From Actinomycetospora soli (GTDB lineage Bacteria > Actinomycetota > Actinomycetes > Mycobacteriales > Pseudonocardiaceae): a stretch of 64,000 bases of DNA. The stretch is from positions 1 through 64,000 of the forward strand of contig NZ_JAJNDA010000019.1 of assembly GCF_021026295.1 (NCBI RefSeq), written 5' to 3'. The position numbers and the translations under genes were made by a program. The notes below the pieces were generated by a model that saw only the letters and a program-made list of their open reading frames with translations, did not search any database and had not been told where the DNA came from. Position 1 is the first letter of the stretch. Each line of letters starts with the position of its first letter. Shown here one piece after another: positions 8,283-18,320 of this stretch.

Positions 8283-8540
8283 GTGGACCCGGAACTGGTG
8301 CGGAACGTGTCCGCGTCGACGGGTCTCCCCGGACCGGTCGCCGCCCGGGTGGTGGCCGACGTCGTCGCGTACTTCTCCGAGACCACCGAGGAGTACGTCC
8401 GGCGACGCCACCGGGAGCTGCAGGCCCGCGACCGGCGCAACGCCGAGATCTGGGCGGTGATCGCGTCGGAGCTCTCCGCGCGACCCGTCCGGGCCGGCGA
8501 GGTCAGCGAGCGGCAGCTGCGGCGCATCGTCTACGGATAG
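8283..8540 (+). CDS. Small conserved-looking protein upstream of glmS
   Basis: 85 aa from GTG 8283, ending 10 bases before the glmS start, so probably cotranscribed with it. The sequence (VDPELVRNVSASTGLPGPVAARVVADVVAYFSE...) is helical and charged, with a basic middle (RRRHRELQARDRR) and no membrane segment. GC3 is as high as in neighbours, which supports real coding. I do not recognise a domain. A short GGGCAG-GCTC-CTGCCC hairpin covers the bases just before the start. Confidence 0.6.
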   Translation: MDPELVRNVSASTGLPGPVAARVVADVVAYFSETTEEYVRRRHRELQARDRRNAEIWAVIASELSARPVRAGEVSERQLRRIVYG

Positions 8541-8550
8541 GGGCAGAGCC

Positions 8551-10359
8551 GTGTGCGGCATCGTGGGGTACGTCGGTCACCGGCCGGCGGCGCGCATCCT
8601 GGTCGACGGGCTCGCCCGTCTCGAGTACCGCGGGTACGACAGCGCCGGCATCGCCGTCGCCCACCGCAAGGCCCTGCGCACGACGAAGGCGGTCGGCCGC
8701 GTCGACGACCTGCGCGCCAAGGTGGGGCACGACCCGTCGTCGGGGAGGACGGGGATCGCGCACACGCGGTGGGCGACCCACGGCGAGCCGAGCGAGCGGA
8801 ACGCCCACCCGCACACCGACGCCGCCGGGCGGATCGCGGTGGTGCACAACGGCATCGTCGAGAACGCCGAGGAGCTGCGGGCGAAGCTGGTCGCCGACGG
8901 GATCACCCTCGCCAGCGACACCGACACCGAGGTCCTCCCCCACCTGATCGCGCAGGCCGTCGAGCAGCAGGACTCCCTCGAGGCGGCGGTGCGCGAGGCG
9001 CTGCGCACGGTCGAGGGCACGTACGGCCTCGTGGTCCTCGACGCGCGCCGGCCCGACGAGCTCGTCGTGGCCCGCAACGGCAGCCCCATCGTGCTCGGGC
9101 TCGGCGACGGCGAGATGTTCGTCGCCAGCGACGTGGCCGCGCTGGTCCGGCACACCCGCCAGGTCGTCTTCCTCGCCGACGGCGAGATCGCGACGATCAC
9201 CGCGACCGGCTACGAGGGCTCGCGCCTCGGCCCGCCCACCACGGTCGACGTCGACGACGAGGCCTACGACCTCGACGGCCACCCGGACTTTCTCTCCAAG
9301 GAGATCCACGAGCAGCCCGCGGCGCTGCGCCGGGTGCTGGCCGGCCGCCTGGACAGCCGCTTCGCCACCTCCCGGCTGGACGGCCTGCACCTCGATCCCC
9401 GCGAGCTCCGCGGGATCCGGCGGGTGACGTTCCTCGGTTGCGGGTCGGCGCACTACGCGGGCCAGATGGGCGCGGCGCTGGTCGAGGAGCTCGCGCGCGT
9501 CCCCGCCGACGCGGAGCAGGCGAGCGAGTTCCGCTACCGCAACCCCCTGGTCGACCCGGACACGCTCTACGTCGCGGTCAGCCAGTCCGGCGAGACCATC
9601 GACACCCTGGCGGCGGTCGAGGAGCTGCAGCGCAAGGGCGGGCGGGTCGTCGGCTGCGTGAACGTCATCGGGTCGGCGATCGCGCGGCAGTGCGGGGCGG
9701 GCATGTTCCTGCACGCCGGGCCGGAGGTCAGCGTCGCCTCGACGAAGGCGTTCAGCTCGATGACCACGTCGTTCGCGCTCCTCGCGCTGCTGCTCGGTCG
9801 GGTGCGCGACCTGTCCGCCGCGCACGGCACCCGGCTGGTCGAGGGGCTGCGGCGACTGCCGGACGCGGTCGACCTGGCGCTGGGGGTCGAGGACGAGATC
9901 GCCGCGGTGGCGCAGCGGTACGCCGACGCCCGGTCCATGTTCTTCCTCGGGCGGGTGCGGGGGTCGGCGGTGGCCCGCGAGGGCGCGCAGAAGCTCAAGG
10001 AGATCTCCTACGTGCACGCCGAGGCGTACGCCGCCTCCGAGCTCAAGCACGGGCCGCTGGCGCTGGTGGACGCGACGATGCCGTGCGTGATCGTGGTGCC
10101 CGACGACGAGCTGGTCGCCAAGAACATCTCGACGATCGAGCAGGTCAAGGCCCGCGGCGGCCCCGTCATCGCGGTGACCAACGCCGACCTGCCCGACGGG
10201 CTCGCCGACGCCGTCATCCGGGTGCCGCGCGTGGAGCCGGAGCTCGACCCGATCCTGCTCGGCGTCCCGCTGCAGCTGTTCGCCTACCACTGCGCCGCGG
10301 CGCTCGGCCGCGACATCGACAAGCCCCGGAACCTGGCGAAGTCGGTGACGGTCGAGTGA
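8551..10359 (+). CDS. glmS: Glutamine-fructose-6-phosphate aminotransferase (isomerizing)
   Basis: 602 aa from a GTG. The start is fixed because the mature protein begins at the catalytic cysteine (Cys2 in VCGIVGYVG). The N-terminal Ntn glutaminase domain covers residues 1 to about 220. Two SIS sugar-isomerase domains follow (GCGSAHYAGQMG, SQSGETIDT, GPEVSVASTKAF) and the protein ends with DKPRNLAKSVTVE, the canonical GlmS C-terminus. It makes glucosamine-6-phosphate, the entry step to UDP-GlcNAc and peptidoglycan. Length and motifs are complete. I see no glmS ribozyme, as expected outside Firmicutes. Confidence 0.97.
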   Translation: MCGIVGYVGHRPAARILVDGLARLEYRGYDSAGIAVAHRKALRTTKAVGRVDDLRAKVGHDPSSGRTGIAHTRWATHGEPSERNAHPHTDAAGRIAVVHNGIVENAEELRAKLVADGITLASDTDTEVLPHLIAQAVEQQDSLEAAVREALRTVEGTYGLVVLDARRPDELVVARNGSPIVLGLGDGEMFVASDVAALVRHTRQVVFLADGEIATITATGYEGSRLGPPTTVDVDDEAYDLDGHPDFLSKEIHEQPAALRRVLAGRLDSRFATSRLDGLHLDPRELRGIRRVTFLGCGSAHYAGQMGAALVEELARVPADAEQASEFRYRNPLVDPDTLYVAVSQSGETIDTLAAVEELQRKGGRVVGCVNVIGSAIARQCGAGMFLHAGPEVSVASTKAFSSMTTSFALLALLLGRVRDLSAAHGTRLVEGLRRLPDAVDLALGVEDEIAAVAQRYADARSMFFLGRVRGSAVAREGAQKLKEISYVHAEAYAASELKHGPLALVDATMPCVIVVPDDELVAKNISTIEQVKARGGPVIAVTNADLPDGLADAVIRVPRVEPELDPILLGVPLQLFAYHCAAALGRDIDKPRNLAKSVTVE

Positions 10360-10372
10360 GGTGGCCGGAGGC

Positions 10373-10418
10373 CCCGTGAGTACTTCTGACGGCTATCACC
10401 GTCACAACTGCTCACGGG
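10373..10418. terminator. Long imperfect inverted repeat between convergent genes
   Basis: CCCGTGAGTACTTCTGACGG (10373-10392 region) and CCGTCACAACTGCTCACGGG (10399-10418) form arms of about 20 bases with three mismatches around a CTATCA loop. It sits exactly between glmS (ends 10359) and the ClpC-like gene (ends 10423), so it can serve both strands as a terminator. It is less GC-rich than its surroundings and may be a dispersed genomic palindrome rather than a unique terminator. Confidence 0.6.
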
Positions 10419-10422
10419 CGCG

Positions 10423-12369
<1,947 letters not shown>

Positions 12370-12423
12370 GCCTCCAGTGTGCGCCCGTCGGCGGGGCGAC
12401 CACCGGGCTCACGCCCGGCCCGA

Positions 12424-14172
12424 TCACGACGCGGCCGCCACCAACCTCGCGTACTCGCCCCCGGCGGCGAGCAGGTCGGCCGGCGGACCCTGCTCGACGA
12501 CCTGCCCGTCGGCCATGACCACCACCCGGTCCGCGGCGGCCGCGGTGTGGAGCCGGTGGGCGATCGCGACGACGGTGCGGCCCGCCAGGACCCGTTCGAG
12601 CGCCTGCTCGGTGCGGCGTGCCGACGCCGAGTCCAACAGGGACGTGGCCTCGTCGAGGACCACGGTCCCGGGGTCGGCGAGCACGACCCGGGCGAGCGCG
12701 AGCCGCTGCGCCACCGGGGCCGACACGGCGCGGGCGCCCGCGCCGACCACGGTGTCCAGGCCGTCCGGCAGCCCGGCGGTCCAGTCCTCGAGTCCCACGA
12801 CGGCGAGGGCCCGGCGGAGGTCGTCGTCGGTGAACGTGCCGGCGGGCAGGAGCAGGTTGTCGCGCAGGGAGCCGGTGAAGACGTGGTGCTCCTGGGTCAG
12901 CAGGAGCACCTCCGAGCGCAGGGTGTCGTCGTCGAGGGAGGTGACCTCTCGCCCGCCGACCCGCACCGACCCGACGTCGGGAACGGAGATACCGGCGACG
13001 AGCCGCGCGAGCGTCGACTTGCCGGCGCCGGACCCGCCGACCACCGCCCACCGCTCGCCGGGCGGGACGTGGAGGTCGACGCCGCGCAGCACGGGGCGCC
13101 CGGAGCGGTAGGCGAAGTGCACGCCCTCGACCTCCAGACCGGCACGGGTCGGCGGTCCGACCGGTCCGACCGGTCCGGCGGCCGTCCGCGGCGGCACCCG
13201 CACCCCGAGCACGCGGCGCAGGGCGGTCGAGGCGACCATCAGGTCCTCGACCCACCACAGCGCCGTGTCCAGCGGCGTGGCGAGCGCCTGGGTGTAGACC
13301 ACCATCGTCGTCACGGTGCCCAGCGACGCCAGGCCCTCGGTGTGGGCCCAGCCGCCGAGCAGCAGCACCGCCGCGAGCGGCAGCGCGTGCGAGATCTCCA
13401 GCCACGGCGTCCACCGGACGTAGAGGGCGCGCAGGTCCCGCTCACGGTCGACCCCGCCGTCGAGCGCCGCGTGGTCGCCGCGCCGCCGGGCCGGGATCCG
13501 CCCGAGGGCGTCGAGGGTGCGTGCCCCCGAGGTCGACTCGTGGGCGCGGGAGGCGAGCAGGGCCCACGCGTCGAGCATCCGAGCCTGCGCGGGCGGCAGA
13601 CGGCGCCAGAGCCAGCGGGTCGGGAGCACGATCGTGGGGACGCCGACCAGCAGCGCGAGGGCGAGCAGCGGCGAGGTCACGATCATCGCGACGATCGTCA
13701 GCACCACCGTGACGACGGCCGTCACGATCTCGGGCAGCCCCTGCCGGAGGGCCGAGTCGACGCGGTCGAGGTCGGTGGTGGCGCGGGAGAGCAGCGCGCC
13801 GGTGCCGACCGCCTCGACCTGGCCGAGGGGCAGCGCCAGGGCACGGTCGACGAGCTGGGTCCGGTTGGCGGCCAGCAGGTCCTCCCCCAGCGCGCCGGCC
13901 CGCCACCGGGCCGCACGGCGCAGCCAGGCGGTGAGCAGCAGGGCGGCCAGGAAGATGCCGGCGAGGACGTCGATCCGTGCCGTCGAGCCCGCGCCACCGG
14001 CGACCTCGTCGACGATCAGACCGAGGAGCTGCGGACCGACCAGACCGGCGGCCGAGGCCGCCAGGAAGAGCCCCGTCGCCGTCAGGAACCGGCGCCGGCG
14101 GGCCCGCAGCACGGCCGCGGCCCACCGGAGGGCCTCCCGGCCGGAGGCGTAGCCGAGGACCGGGGTGGTCAC
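12424..14172 (-). CDS. ABC exporter half-transporter, catalytically competent P-loop but degenerate signature
   Basis: 582 aa from GTG 14172 (GTGA overlap with the upstream partner). A six-helix exporter membrane domain occupies roughly residues 1-320 and an ATPase domain follows. The ATPase has an intact Walker A ([10 protein letters not shown]), Walker B ([12 protein letters not shown]) and H-loop (AIAHRLH). The signature, normally LSGGQ, reads AVSAPVAQR. Combined with its partner, which has the reverse defects, this gives one intact and one dead nucleotide site. Longer open frames extend upstream but only as an out-of-frame reading of the partner gene. Likely exports a hydrophobic compound, lipid or peptide. 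Confidence 0.88.
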   Translation of the reverse strand: MTTPVLGYASGREALRWAAAVLRARRRRFLTATGLFLAASAAGLVGPQLLGLIVDEVAGGAGSTARIDVLAGIFLAALLLTAWLRRAARWRAGALGEDLLAANRTQLVDRALALPLGQVEAVGTGALLSRATTDLDRVDSALRQGLPEIVTAVVTVVLTIVAMIVTSPLLALALLVGVPTIVLPTRWLWRRLPPAQARMLDAWALLASRAHESTSGARTLDALGRIPARRRGDHAALDGGVDRERDLRALYVRWTPWLEISHALPLAAVLLLGGWAHTEGLASLGTVTTMVVYTQALATPLDTALWWVEDLMVASTALRRVLGVRVPPRTAAGPVGPVGPPTRAGLEVEGVHFAYRSGRPVLRGVDLHVPPGERWAVVGGSGAGKSTLARLVAGISVPDVGSVRVGGREVTSLDDDTLRSEVLLLTQEHHVFTGSLRDNLLLPAGTFTDDDLRRALAVVGLEDWTAGLPDGLDTVVGAGARAVSAPVAQRLALARVVLADPGTVVLDEATSLLDSASARRTEQALERVLAGRTVVAIAHRLHTAAAADRVVVMADGQVVEQGPPADLLAAGGEYARLVAAAS

Positions 14173-15737
14173 GAGGTGCTCCCTTCGAGGACGCGGGTCA
14201 GGTCGACGGTGCGGTCGGCGACGTGGCGCCACGGCGCGGTCTGGGCGAGGACGACGGTGGTCCGTCCGCGCCGCCGGGCCGCGACGCGCGTCGCGATCCA
14301 GGCCTCGGTGTGGGCGTCGACCGCCGAGGTCGGTTCCTCCAGGACGAGCACGTCCGCGTCGGTGAGCAGGGCGCGGGCCAGGGCCAGGCGCTGGCGCTGC
14401 CCGCCGGACACCTCGCGGCCGCGCTCCCCGAGGACCTCGTCGAGCCCGTCGGGGAACCCGTCGAGGATCTCGGTCGCGGCGGCGACGTCGAGCGCGTCGG
14501 CGACCGTGAGGTCCCCGCACGGCACCAGCTCGGAGCGCAGCACCCCGGAGAACCACAGGTCCTCCGGGCCGGCGTGCACCACCCGGCGGCGCAGGTCGGC
14601 GACCGCGACGGTGTCCGTGCCACGGCCCTCGACCGTCCCGCCGTCGACGAAGCGGGCCAGTCGTGCGGCGACCGCGGAGGCGTCGGCCCCGGCGTCGACG
14701 ACGGTGAGCTCGCCGGCCCGGACCTCCAGCCCCGTCGTCGGGTCGGCGACCGCGAGCGGACCCGGTGGCAGCGGTTCGGCCGCCTCCCCCGGGTCGGTGA
14801 GCAGCGGGCGCAGCGCGAGCAGGCGGGCGACCTTCTTCGCGCCGGCCCGGGCGGCGGCCAGCGACGCCGCCGCCTCGGTCGCGGTCGTCACCGGGACGAC
14901 GAGGAAGGCGGACGCACCGTAGACGGCCACCAGCTCGCCGGGACTGATCGTCCCCGCGACGGCGAGCCGGGCCCCGAGCCAGGTGATCGCCACGAGCACC
15001 AGACCCGGGAGCAGGACCTCGGCGGCCGCGAGGGACGCGGTGCTGCGGGCCACCCCGAGCCCGGCGGTGCGGACCCGGGCGGTGGCGTCGCCGAACCGGG
15101 CCGCGAACCGGGCCTCGCCGCCGACGCCCCGCAGGATCCGCAGGCCGGCGACGATGTCGGCGGCGAGCGCGTTCACGGCGGTGAGCTCGGTCCGCTGGGC
15201 GTCCCGCCGCCGCTGCAGCGGCCGCAGCAGCGGGCCGATCCCGACGACGGCCAGCGGCACGCCGACCAGCGCCACCACCCCGAGCAGGGGCGAGCGGGCG
15301 AGCAGGCCCGCGCCGACGACGCCGAAGGCGACCACGGACCCGACGAAGCGGCCGGCGGTGTCGAACAGGTTGCCGATCTTGTTGAGGTCGGACGTGGTCA
15401 CGGCCGTGACGTCGCCGCTGCCGACCTGCGGGGTCAGCGACGCGCCGAGCCCGAGGACGTGGCTCGTCAGCCGGCGTTGCGTGCTCGACGCGGCGTGCAG
15501 CCACATCCCGTGCGACAGGAAGTCGAGGACGGCGCCGGCGGCCATCTGCGCCAGGCCGAGCGCGAGCACCAGACCGGCGCCGCGCAGCAGCGCCGTCGTG
15601 TCACCGCCGGCGATCCCGGCGTCGACGGCCTCGCCCGCGACCAGCGGGACCAGGGCTCCGGGGACGAGCCAGAGGGTGCCGACCACGACGGTGGCGGCCA
15701 CGAGGCCGGGCCGGGCGCGCAGCAGCGCCCGCAGCAA
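14169..15737 (-). CDS. ABC exporter half-transporter with lost Walker A and H-loop
   Basis: 522 aa if translated from TTG 15737. An exporter membrane domain ([18 protein letters not shown]..., six helices) is followed by an ATPase domain. That domain keeps the signature [15 protein letters not shown] but has no GxxGxGKS/T at the P-loop position ([15 protein letters not shown]). It has [12 protein letters not shown] at Walker B (Asp to Glu) and VLAQTAP where the H-loop His should be. Upstream in the same frame the reading continues as [23 protein letters not shown] to a TGA at 15809-15807, and 5 codons before that lies ATG 15824 (MRPHT). The true start is therefore uncertain. Coupled to the gene at 12424-14172 by a 4-base overlap. 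Confidence 0.8.
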   Translation of the reverse strand: MLRALLRARPGLVAATVVVGTLWLVPGALVPLVAGEAVDAGIAGGDTTALLRGAGLVLALGLAQMAAGAVLDFLSHGMWLHAASSTQRRLTSHVLGLGASLTPQVGSGDVTAVTTSDLNKIGNLFDTAGRFVGSVVAFGVVGAGLLARSPLLGVVALVGVPLAVVGIGPLLRPLQRRRDAQRTELTAVNALAADIVAGLRILRGVGGEARFAARFGDATARVRTAGLGVARSTASLAAAEVLLPGLVLVAITWLGARLAVAGTISPGELVAVYGASAFLVVPVTTATEAAASLAAARAGAKKVARLLALRPLLTDPGEAAEPLPPGPLAVADPTTGLEVRAGELTVVDAGADASAVAARLARFVDGGTVEGRGTDTVAVADLRRRVVHAGPEDLWFSGVLRSELVPCGDLTVADALDVAAATEILDGFPDGLDEVLGERGREVSGGQRQRLALARALLTDADVLVLEEPTSAVDAHTEAWIATRVAARRRGRTTVVLAQTAPWRHVADRTVDLTRVLEGSTS

Positions 15738-15895
15738 CCCGCTCGCGGTCGGCGGGTCGTCGAGGCGGAGCGCCGGAGCCGGGTACGGACGGCGCTCGGC
15801 GGGGAGTCAAGTGTGGGGGCGCATCGGCCCGACGCTAGGACGACCCCGCTCGCCGTCGCGACCGATTTCGCTGCGGGCTCGACCGCCCGGCGCCG

Positions 15896-16207
15896 TCAGT
15901 ACGGCTCGACCGACTCGACGCCCGGCAGGTTGCGGACGGTGTCGGCGAAGGCCGCGCACTCGTCGGTGGTGAGCGCGACGGTGCAGCTGATGCTCGTGCA
16001 GGACACGCCCTCGTGGACGTCGACGGCGAAGTCCGGGACCCGGTACCCGAGCTCGCACAGCGACGAGGCGAGCGCCATGACGCCGGTCATCCCGCCGGTG
16101 GTGACCATGGTGAACGGGCGGGGCAGACGCGAGGCGCGGCGACCGGGACCGTTGACGGCCCGCTCGAGGTCGGCGGCGGGGATACGGGCGGGCTCGAGCG
16201 TGGTCAT
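15896..16207 (-). CDS. Small protein, possibly ACT/ferredoxin-like fold
   Basis: 103 aa from ATG 16207, preceded by AGGAG at 9 bases; a longer open frame upstream lacks support. The N-terminal half is basic (NGPGRRASRLPRPFTMVTTGGMTGVM). The C-terminal half alternates predicted strands and helices with two cysteines (EGVSCTSISCTVALTTDECAAFADTVRNLPGVESVEPY), a pattern reminiscent of ACT-like small-molecule-binding domains. No family is recognised with confidence. It may share a transcript with the ABC exporter genes 160 bases downstream. Confidence 0.6.
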   Translation of the reverse strand: MTTLEPARIPAADLERAVNGPGRRASRLPRPFTMVTTGGMTGVMALASSLCELGYRVPDFAVDVHEGVSCTSISCTVALTTDECAAFADTVRNLPGVESVEPY

Positions 16208-16376
16208 GACGATGCTCCTGGACGTGCTGGGATCCGCTGTCTGGAATCCGAGCCAGGTCTCGGGAGTTCGTCCACGGGAGCTCACGGGCGCGCCGTGGTG
16301 TGCGCGCCGGGAGCCTGGCTCACCCGACGCGCTGGGGTACTACCTCCGCCCGCGCGATCATGACGGCGATGTTACT
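16208..16376. other. Non-coding leader upstream of the small protein gene
   Basis: About 170 bases between the small gene starting at 16207 and the terminator hairpin of the butanediol operon. It must hold the promoter of the minus-strand gene. I looked for SAM, cobalamin and other known riboswitch cores and found none. No clear -10/-35 pair stands out. Confidence 0.4.
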
Positions 16377-16419
16377 CGCGCCACCCCGGCACGCAACTCC
16401 AGGGCCCCGGGGTGGCGCG
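16377..16419 (-). terminator. Terminator hairpin of the butanediol operon
   Basis: A perfect 13-bp stem, CGCGCCACCCCGG (16377-16389) with CCGGGGTGGCGCG (16407-16419), loop 17 bases. It begins 18 bases after the stop of the minus-strand SDR gene (16438). No U-tract follows. Position and strength suit an actinobacterial L-shaped terminator. Confidence 0.6.
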
Positions 16420-16437
16420 CCCCGATCAGGTCGTCGT

Positions 16438-17220
16438 TCAGCTCATGACGATCCCGCCGTCGATGATCCCGGCCTGACCGGTCATGTAGTCCGCGTCCGG
16501 GCTCGCGAGGTAGGACACGTAGGAGGCGACGTCCTGCGCGGTCTGCGGCCGGCCGAGGGCGATCAGCTGCGAGTACTGCGCGAACGCCTCGCCCTTCCCG
16601 GTGCCCAGGTAGCCGCCGAGCCCCGCGTCGATCTCCTCCCACATCGTCGTGTCGACGATGCCCGGGCAGTACGCGTTGACCGTGATGCCGTGCCGCGCCA
16701 GTTCCTTCGCGGCCGCCTGCGTGAGCGCCCGGACGCCGAACTTCGACGCCGAGTAGTGCCCGAGGTGGTCGAACCCCTGGTGGCCGGCGATCGAGGCGGC
16801 CGAGATGATCTTGCCGCCGCGGCCCTGCTCGATCATCGTCTCCGCGGCGGCCTGCAGACACCACAGCACGCCGCCCACGTTGACCGCGAGCATCCGCTGC
16901 AGGTCCTCGGGCGTGACCTCGAGCAGGTTCTTCACCTGGGCGATGCCGGCGTTGGACACCATGACGTCGAGCCCGCCGAACGCCTCGCGGGTCGCGGCCA
17001 CGAGCGCGAAGCACGCGTCGCGGTCCGACACGTCGGCGGCGTGGGCGGCGGCGCGGCCGCCGTCGGCGGTGACGGCGTCGGCCGTGCGTCGGGCGGTCGC
17101 CTCGTCGATGTCGGACACCATGACGGCGAAGCCGTCGCTCGCGAGCCGGCGGGCGATCGCCTCGCCGATGCCACGTCCCGCGCCGGTGACGATCGCGGTC
17201 CTCGTCCCCGGGGCGCTCAC
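16438..17220 (-). CDS. Short-chain dehydrogenase, acetoin/diacetyl reductase-like
   Basis: 260 aa from GTG 17220, overlapping the stop of the upstream dehydrogenase by 4 bases. Classical SDR features: cofactor motif GAGRGIG near residue 15, NAG in VMVSNAGIAQ, catalytic Ser (ISAAS) and YSASK, then the PGIVDT segment and a C-terminus VSYLASPDADYMTGQAGIIDGGIVMS. The whole resembles meso-2,3-butanediol dehydrogenase/(S)-acetoin-forming diacetyl reductases (BudC type). Its pairing with a zinc butanediol dehydrogenase and a GAF-type regulator strengthens a role in acetoin/butanediol interconversion. Stereospecificity cannot be read. Confidence 0.82.
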   Translation of the reverse strand: MSAPGTRTAIVTGAGRGIGEAIARRLASDGFAVMVSDIDEATARRTADAVTADGGRAAAHAADVSDRDACFALVAATREAFGGLDVMVSNAGIAQVKNLLEVTPEDLQRMLAVNVGGVLWCLQAAAETMIEQGRGGKIISAASIAGHQGFDHLGHYSASKFGVRALTQAAAKELARHGITVNAYCPGIVDTTMWEEIDAGLGGYLGTGKGEAFAQYSQLIALGRPQTAQDVASYVSYLASPDADYMTGQAGIIDGGIVMS

Positions 17221-18272
17221 GGGTGCACCAGGATCTTCACGTTGGTCTCCTTGTGGTCGATGAGCTCGCGGAAGCCCCGGTCGACGATGTCCTCCAGGGC
17301 GATGCGGCCGGTGATGAACTGCTCGACGTCGACGGTGCCGCTGCGGATCAGCTCGATCACCTCGGCGTGCCGGTTGGCGTACGCGAGCGAGCCGACGAGG
17401 TTGATCTCGGAGAAGACGAGCGAGTTGACGTCGAAGGTCGCCGGGTGGCCCCAGATCGACACGTTGACGCAGGTCCCGCCGGGCGCGGTCGACGCGACGG
17501 CGCTCGCCAGGACCTGGTCGATGCCGGCGCACTCGAAGGTGACGTCCGCGCCGCGGCCGCCGGTGAGCTCGCGGATCGCCTCGGGGACGTCGACCTCGGT
17601 GGGGTCGAGCACGTGGTCGGCGCCCGCCCCGGGCGCCTTGGCCTTCCGGGCCTCGGCGGGTTCGACGACGATCACCTGACCCGCGCCCGTGGCGCGCAGC
17701 GCGGCCGCCGTCACGAGCCCGATCGGCCCGGACCCGAAGACCGCCGCGGTGCCCCCGCGCTCCAGGCCGGAGAGCTTCGCCGCGTGGTAGCCGACGGCGA
17801 GCGGTTCGACGAGCGCGCCCTGCTCGGTCGTCAGGCCCTCGATCGAGTGCGCCCACCGGGCGTCCACGACCATCTTCTCGGCGAACCCGCCCTGGTCGCC
17901 GTCGAGACCGATGAACCCGAGCCGGCGGCAGATGTTGTAGCGGCCGTCGCGGCAGGCCACGCAGGTGCCGCAGACGTCGTAGGGCTCGACGACGACGCGG
18001 TCGCCCTCGCGCAGGCCGGTCACGCCCTCGCCGACCTCGGCGACCACGCCGGAGAACTCGTGCCCGAGCGTGACCGGGACGGCGCCGCCGGTCAGCGGGT
18101 GCGGCGCGTCCGGGGTCGGGGTGAAGATCGGACCGTCGAGGAACTCGTGCAGGTCGGTGCCGCAGATGCCGCACCACTCGACGGCGACCTGGATCTGGCC
18201 GGGTGCCGGGTGCGGCTCGGGGATGTCCTCGACGCGGACGTCACCGCGTCCGTGGAAGCGGGCAGCCTTCAT
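17217..18272 (-). CDS. Zinc-dependent (R,R)-butanediol dehydrogenase-like alcohol dehydrogenase
   Basis: 351 aa. Medium-chain dehydrogenase with catalytic zinc ligands in CGICGTDLHEF and GHEFSGVV, structural zinc cysteines in CGTCVACRDGRYNIC, and Rossmann motif GSGPIGLV. The insert FLDGPIFTPTPDAPHPLTGGAVPVTLGHE is characteristic of the 2,3-butanediol dehydrogenase subfamily. It would oxidise butanediol to acetoin with NAD+. It lies 48 bases downstream of the GAF regulator on the same strand and is coupled to the SDR by a GTGA overlap. Confidence 0.88.
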   Translation of the reverse strand: MKAARFHGRGDVRVEDIPEPHPAPGQIQVAVEWCGICGTDLHEFLDGPIFTPTPDAPHPLTGGAVPVTLGHEFSGVVAEVGEGVTGLREGDRVVVEPYDVCGTCVACRDGRYNICRRLGFIGLDGDQGGFAEKMVVDARWAHSIEGLTTEQGALVEPLAVGYHAAKLSGLERGGTAAVFGSGPIGLVTAAALRATGAGQVIVVEPAEARKAKAPGAGADHVLDPTEVDVPEAIRELTGGRGADVTFECAGIDQVLASAVASTAPGGTCVNVSIWGHPATFDVNSLVFSEINLVGSLAYANRHAEVIELIRSGTVDVEQFITGRIALEDIVDRGFRELIDHKETNVKILVHP

Positions 18273-18320
18273 TCGGTCCTCCTCGCTCGGGATGTGTCCA
18301 TCCCAGGCGAGTGACCGGGG

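Noticed and set aside
14173..15504. Upstream extension of the 12424-14172 ABC gene
   Set aside because: It is the out-of-frame reading of the partner gene; the GTGA overlap fixes the start at 14172.
16208..16376. Possible riboswitch before the small ACT-like gene
   Set aside because: No SAM, cobalamin, TPP or FMN core motif could be found, and the only strong hairpin belongs to the opposite side as a terminator.
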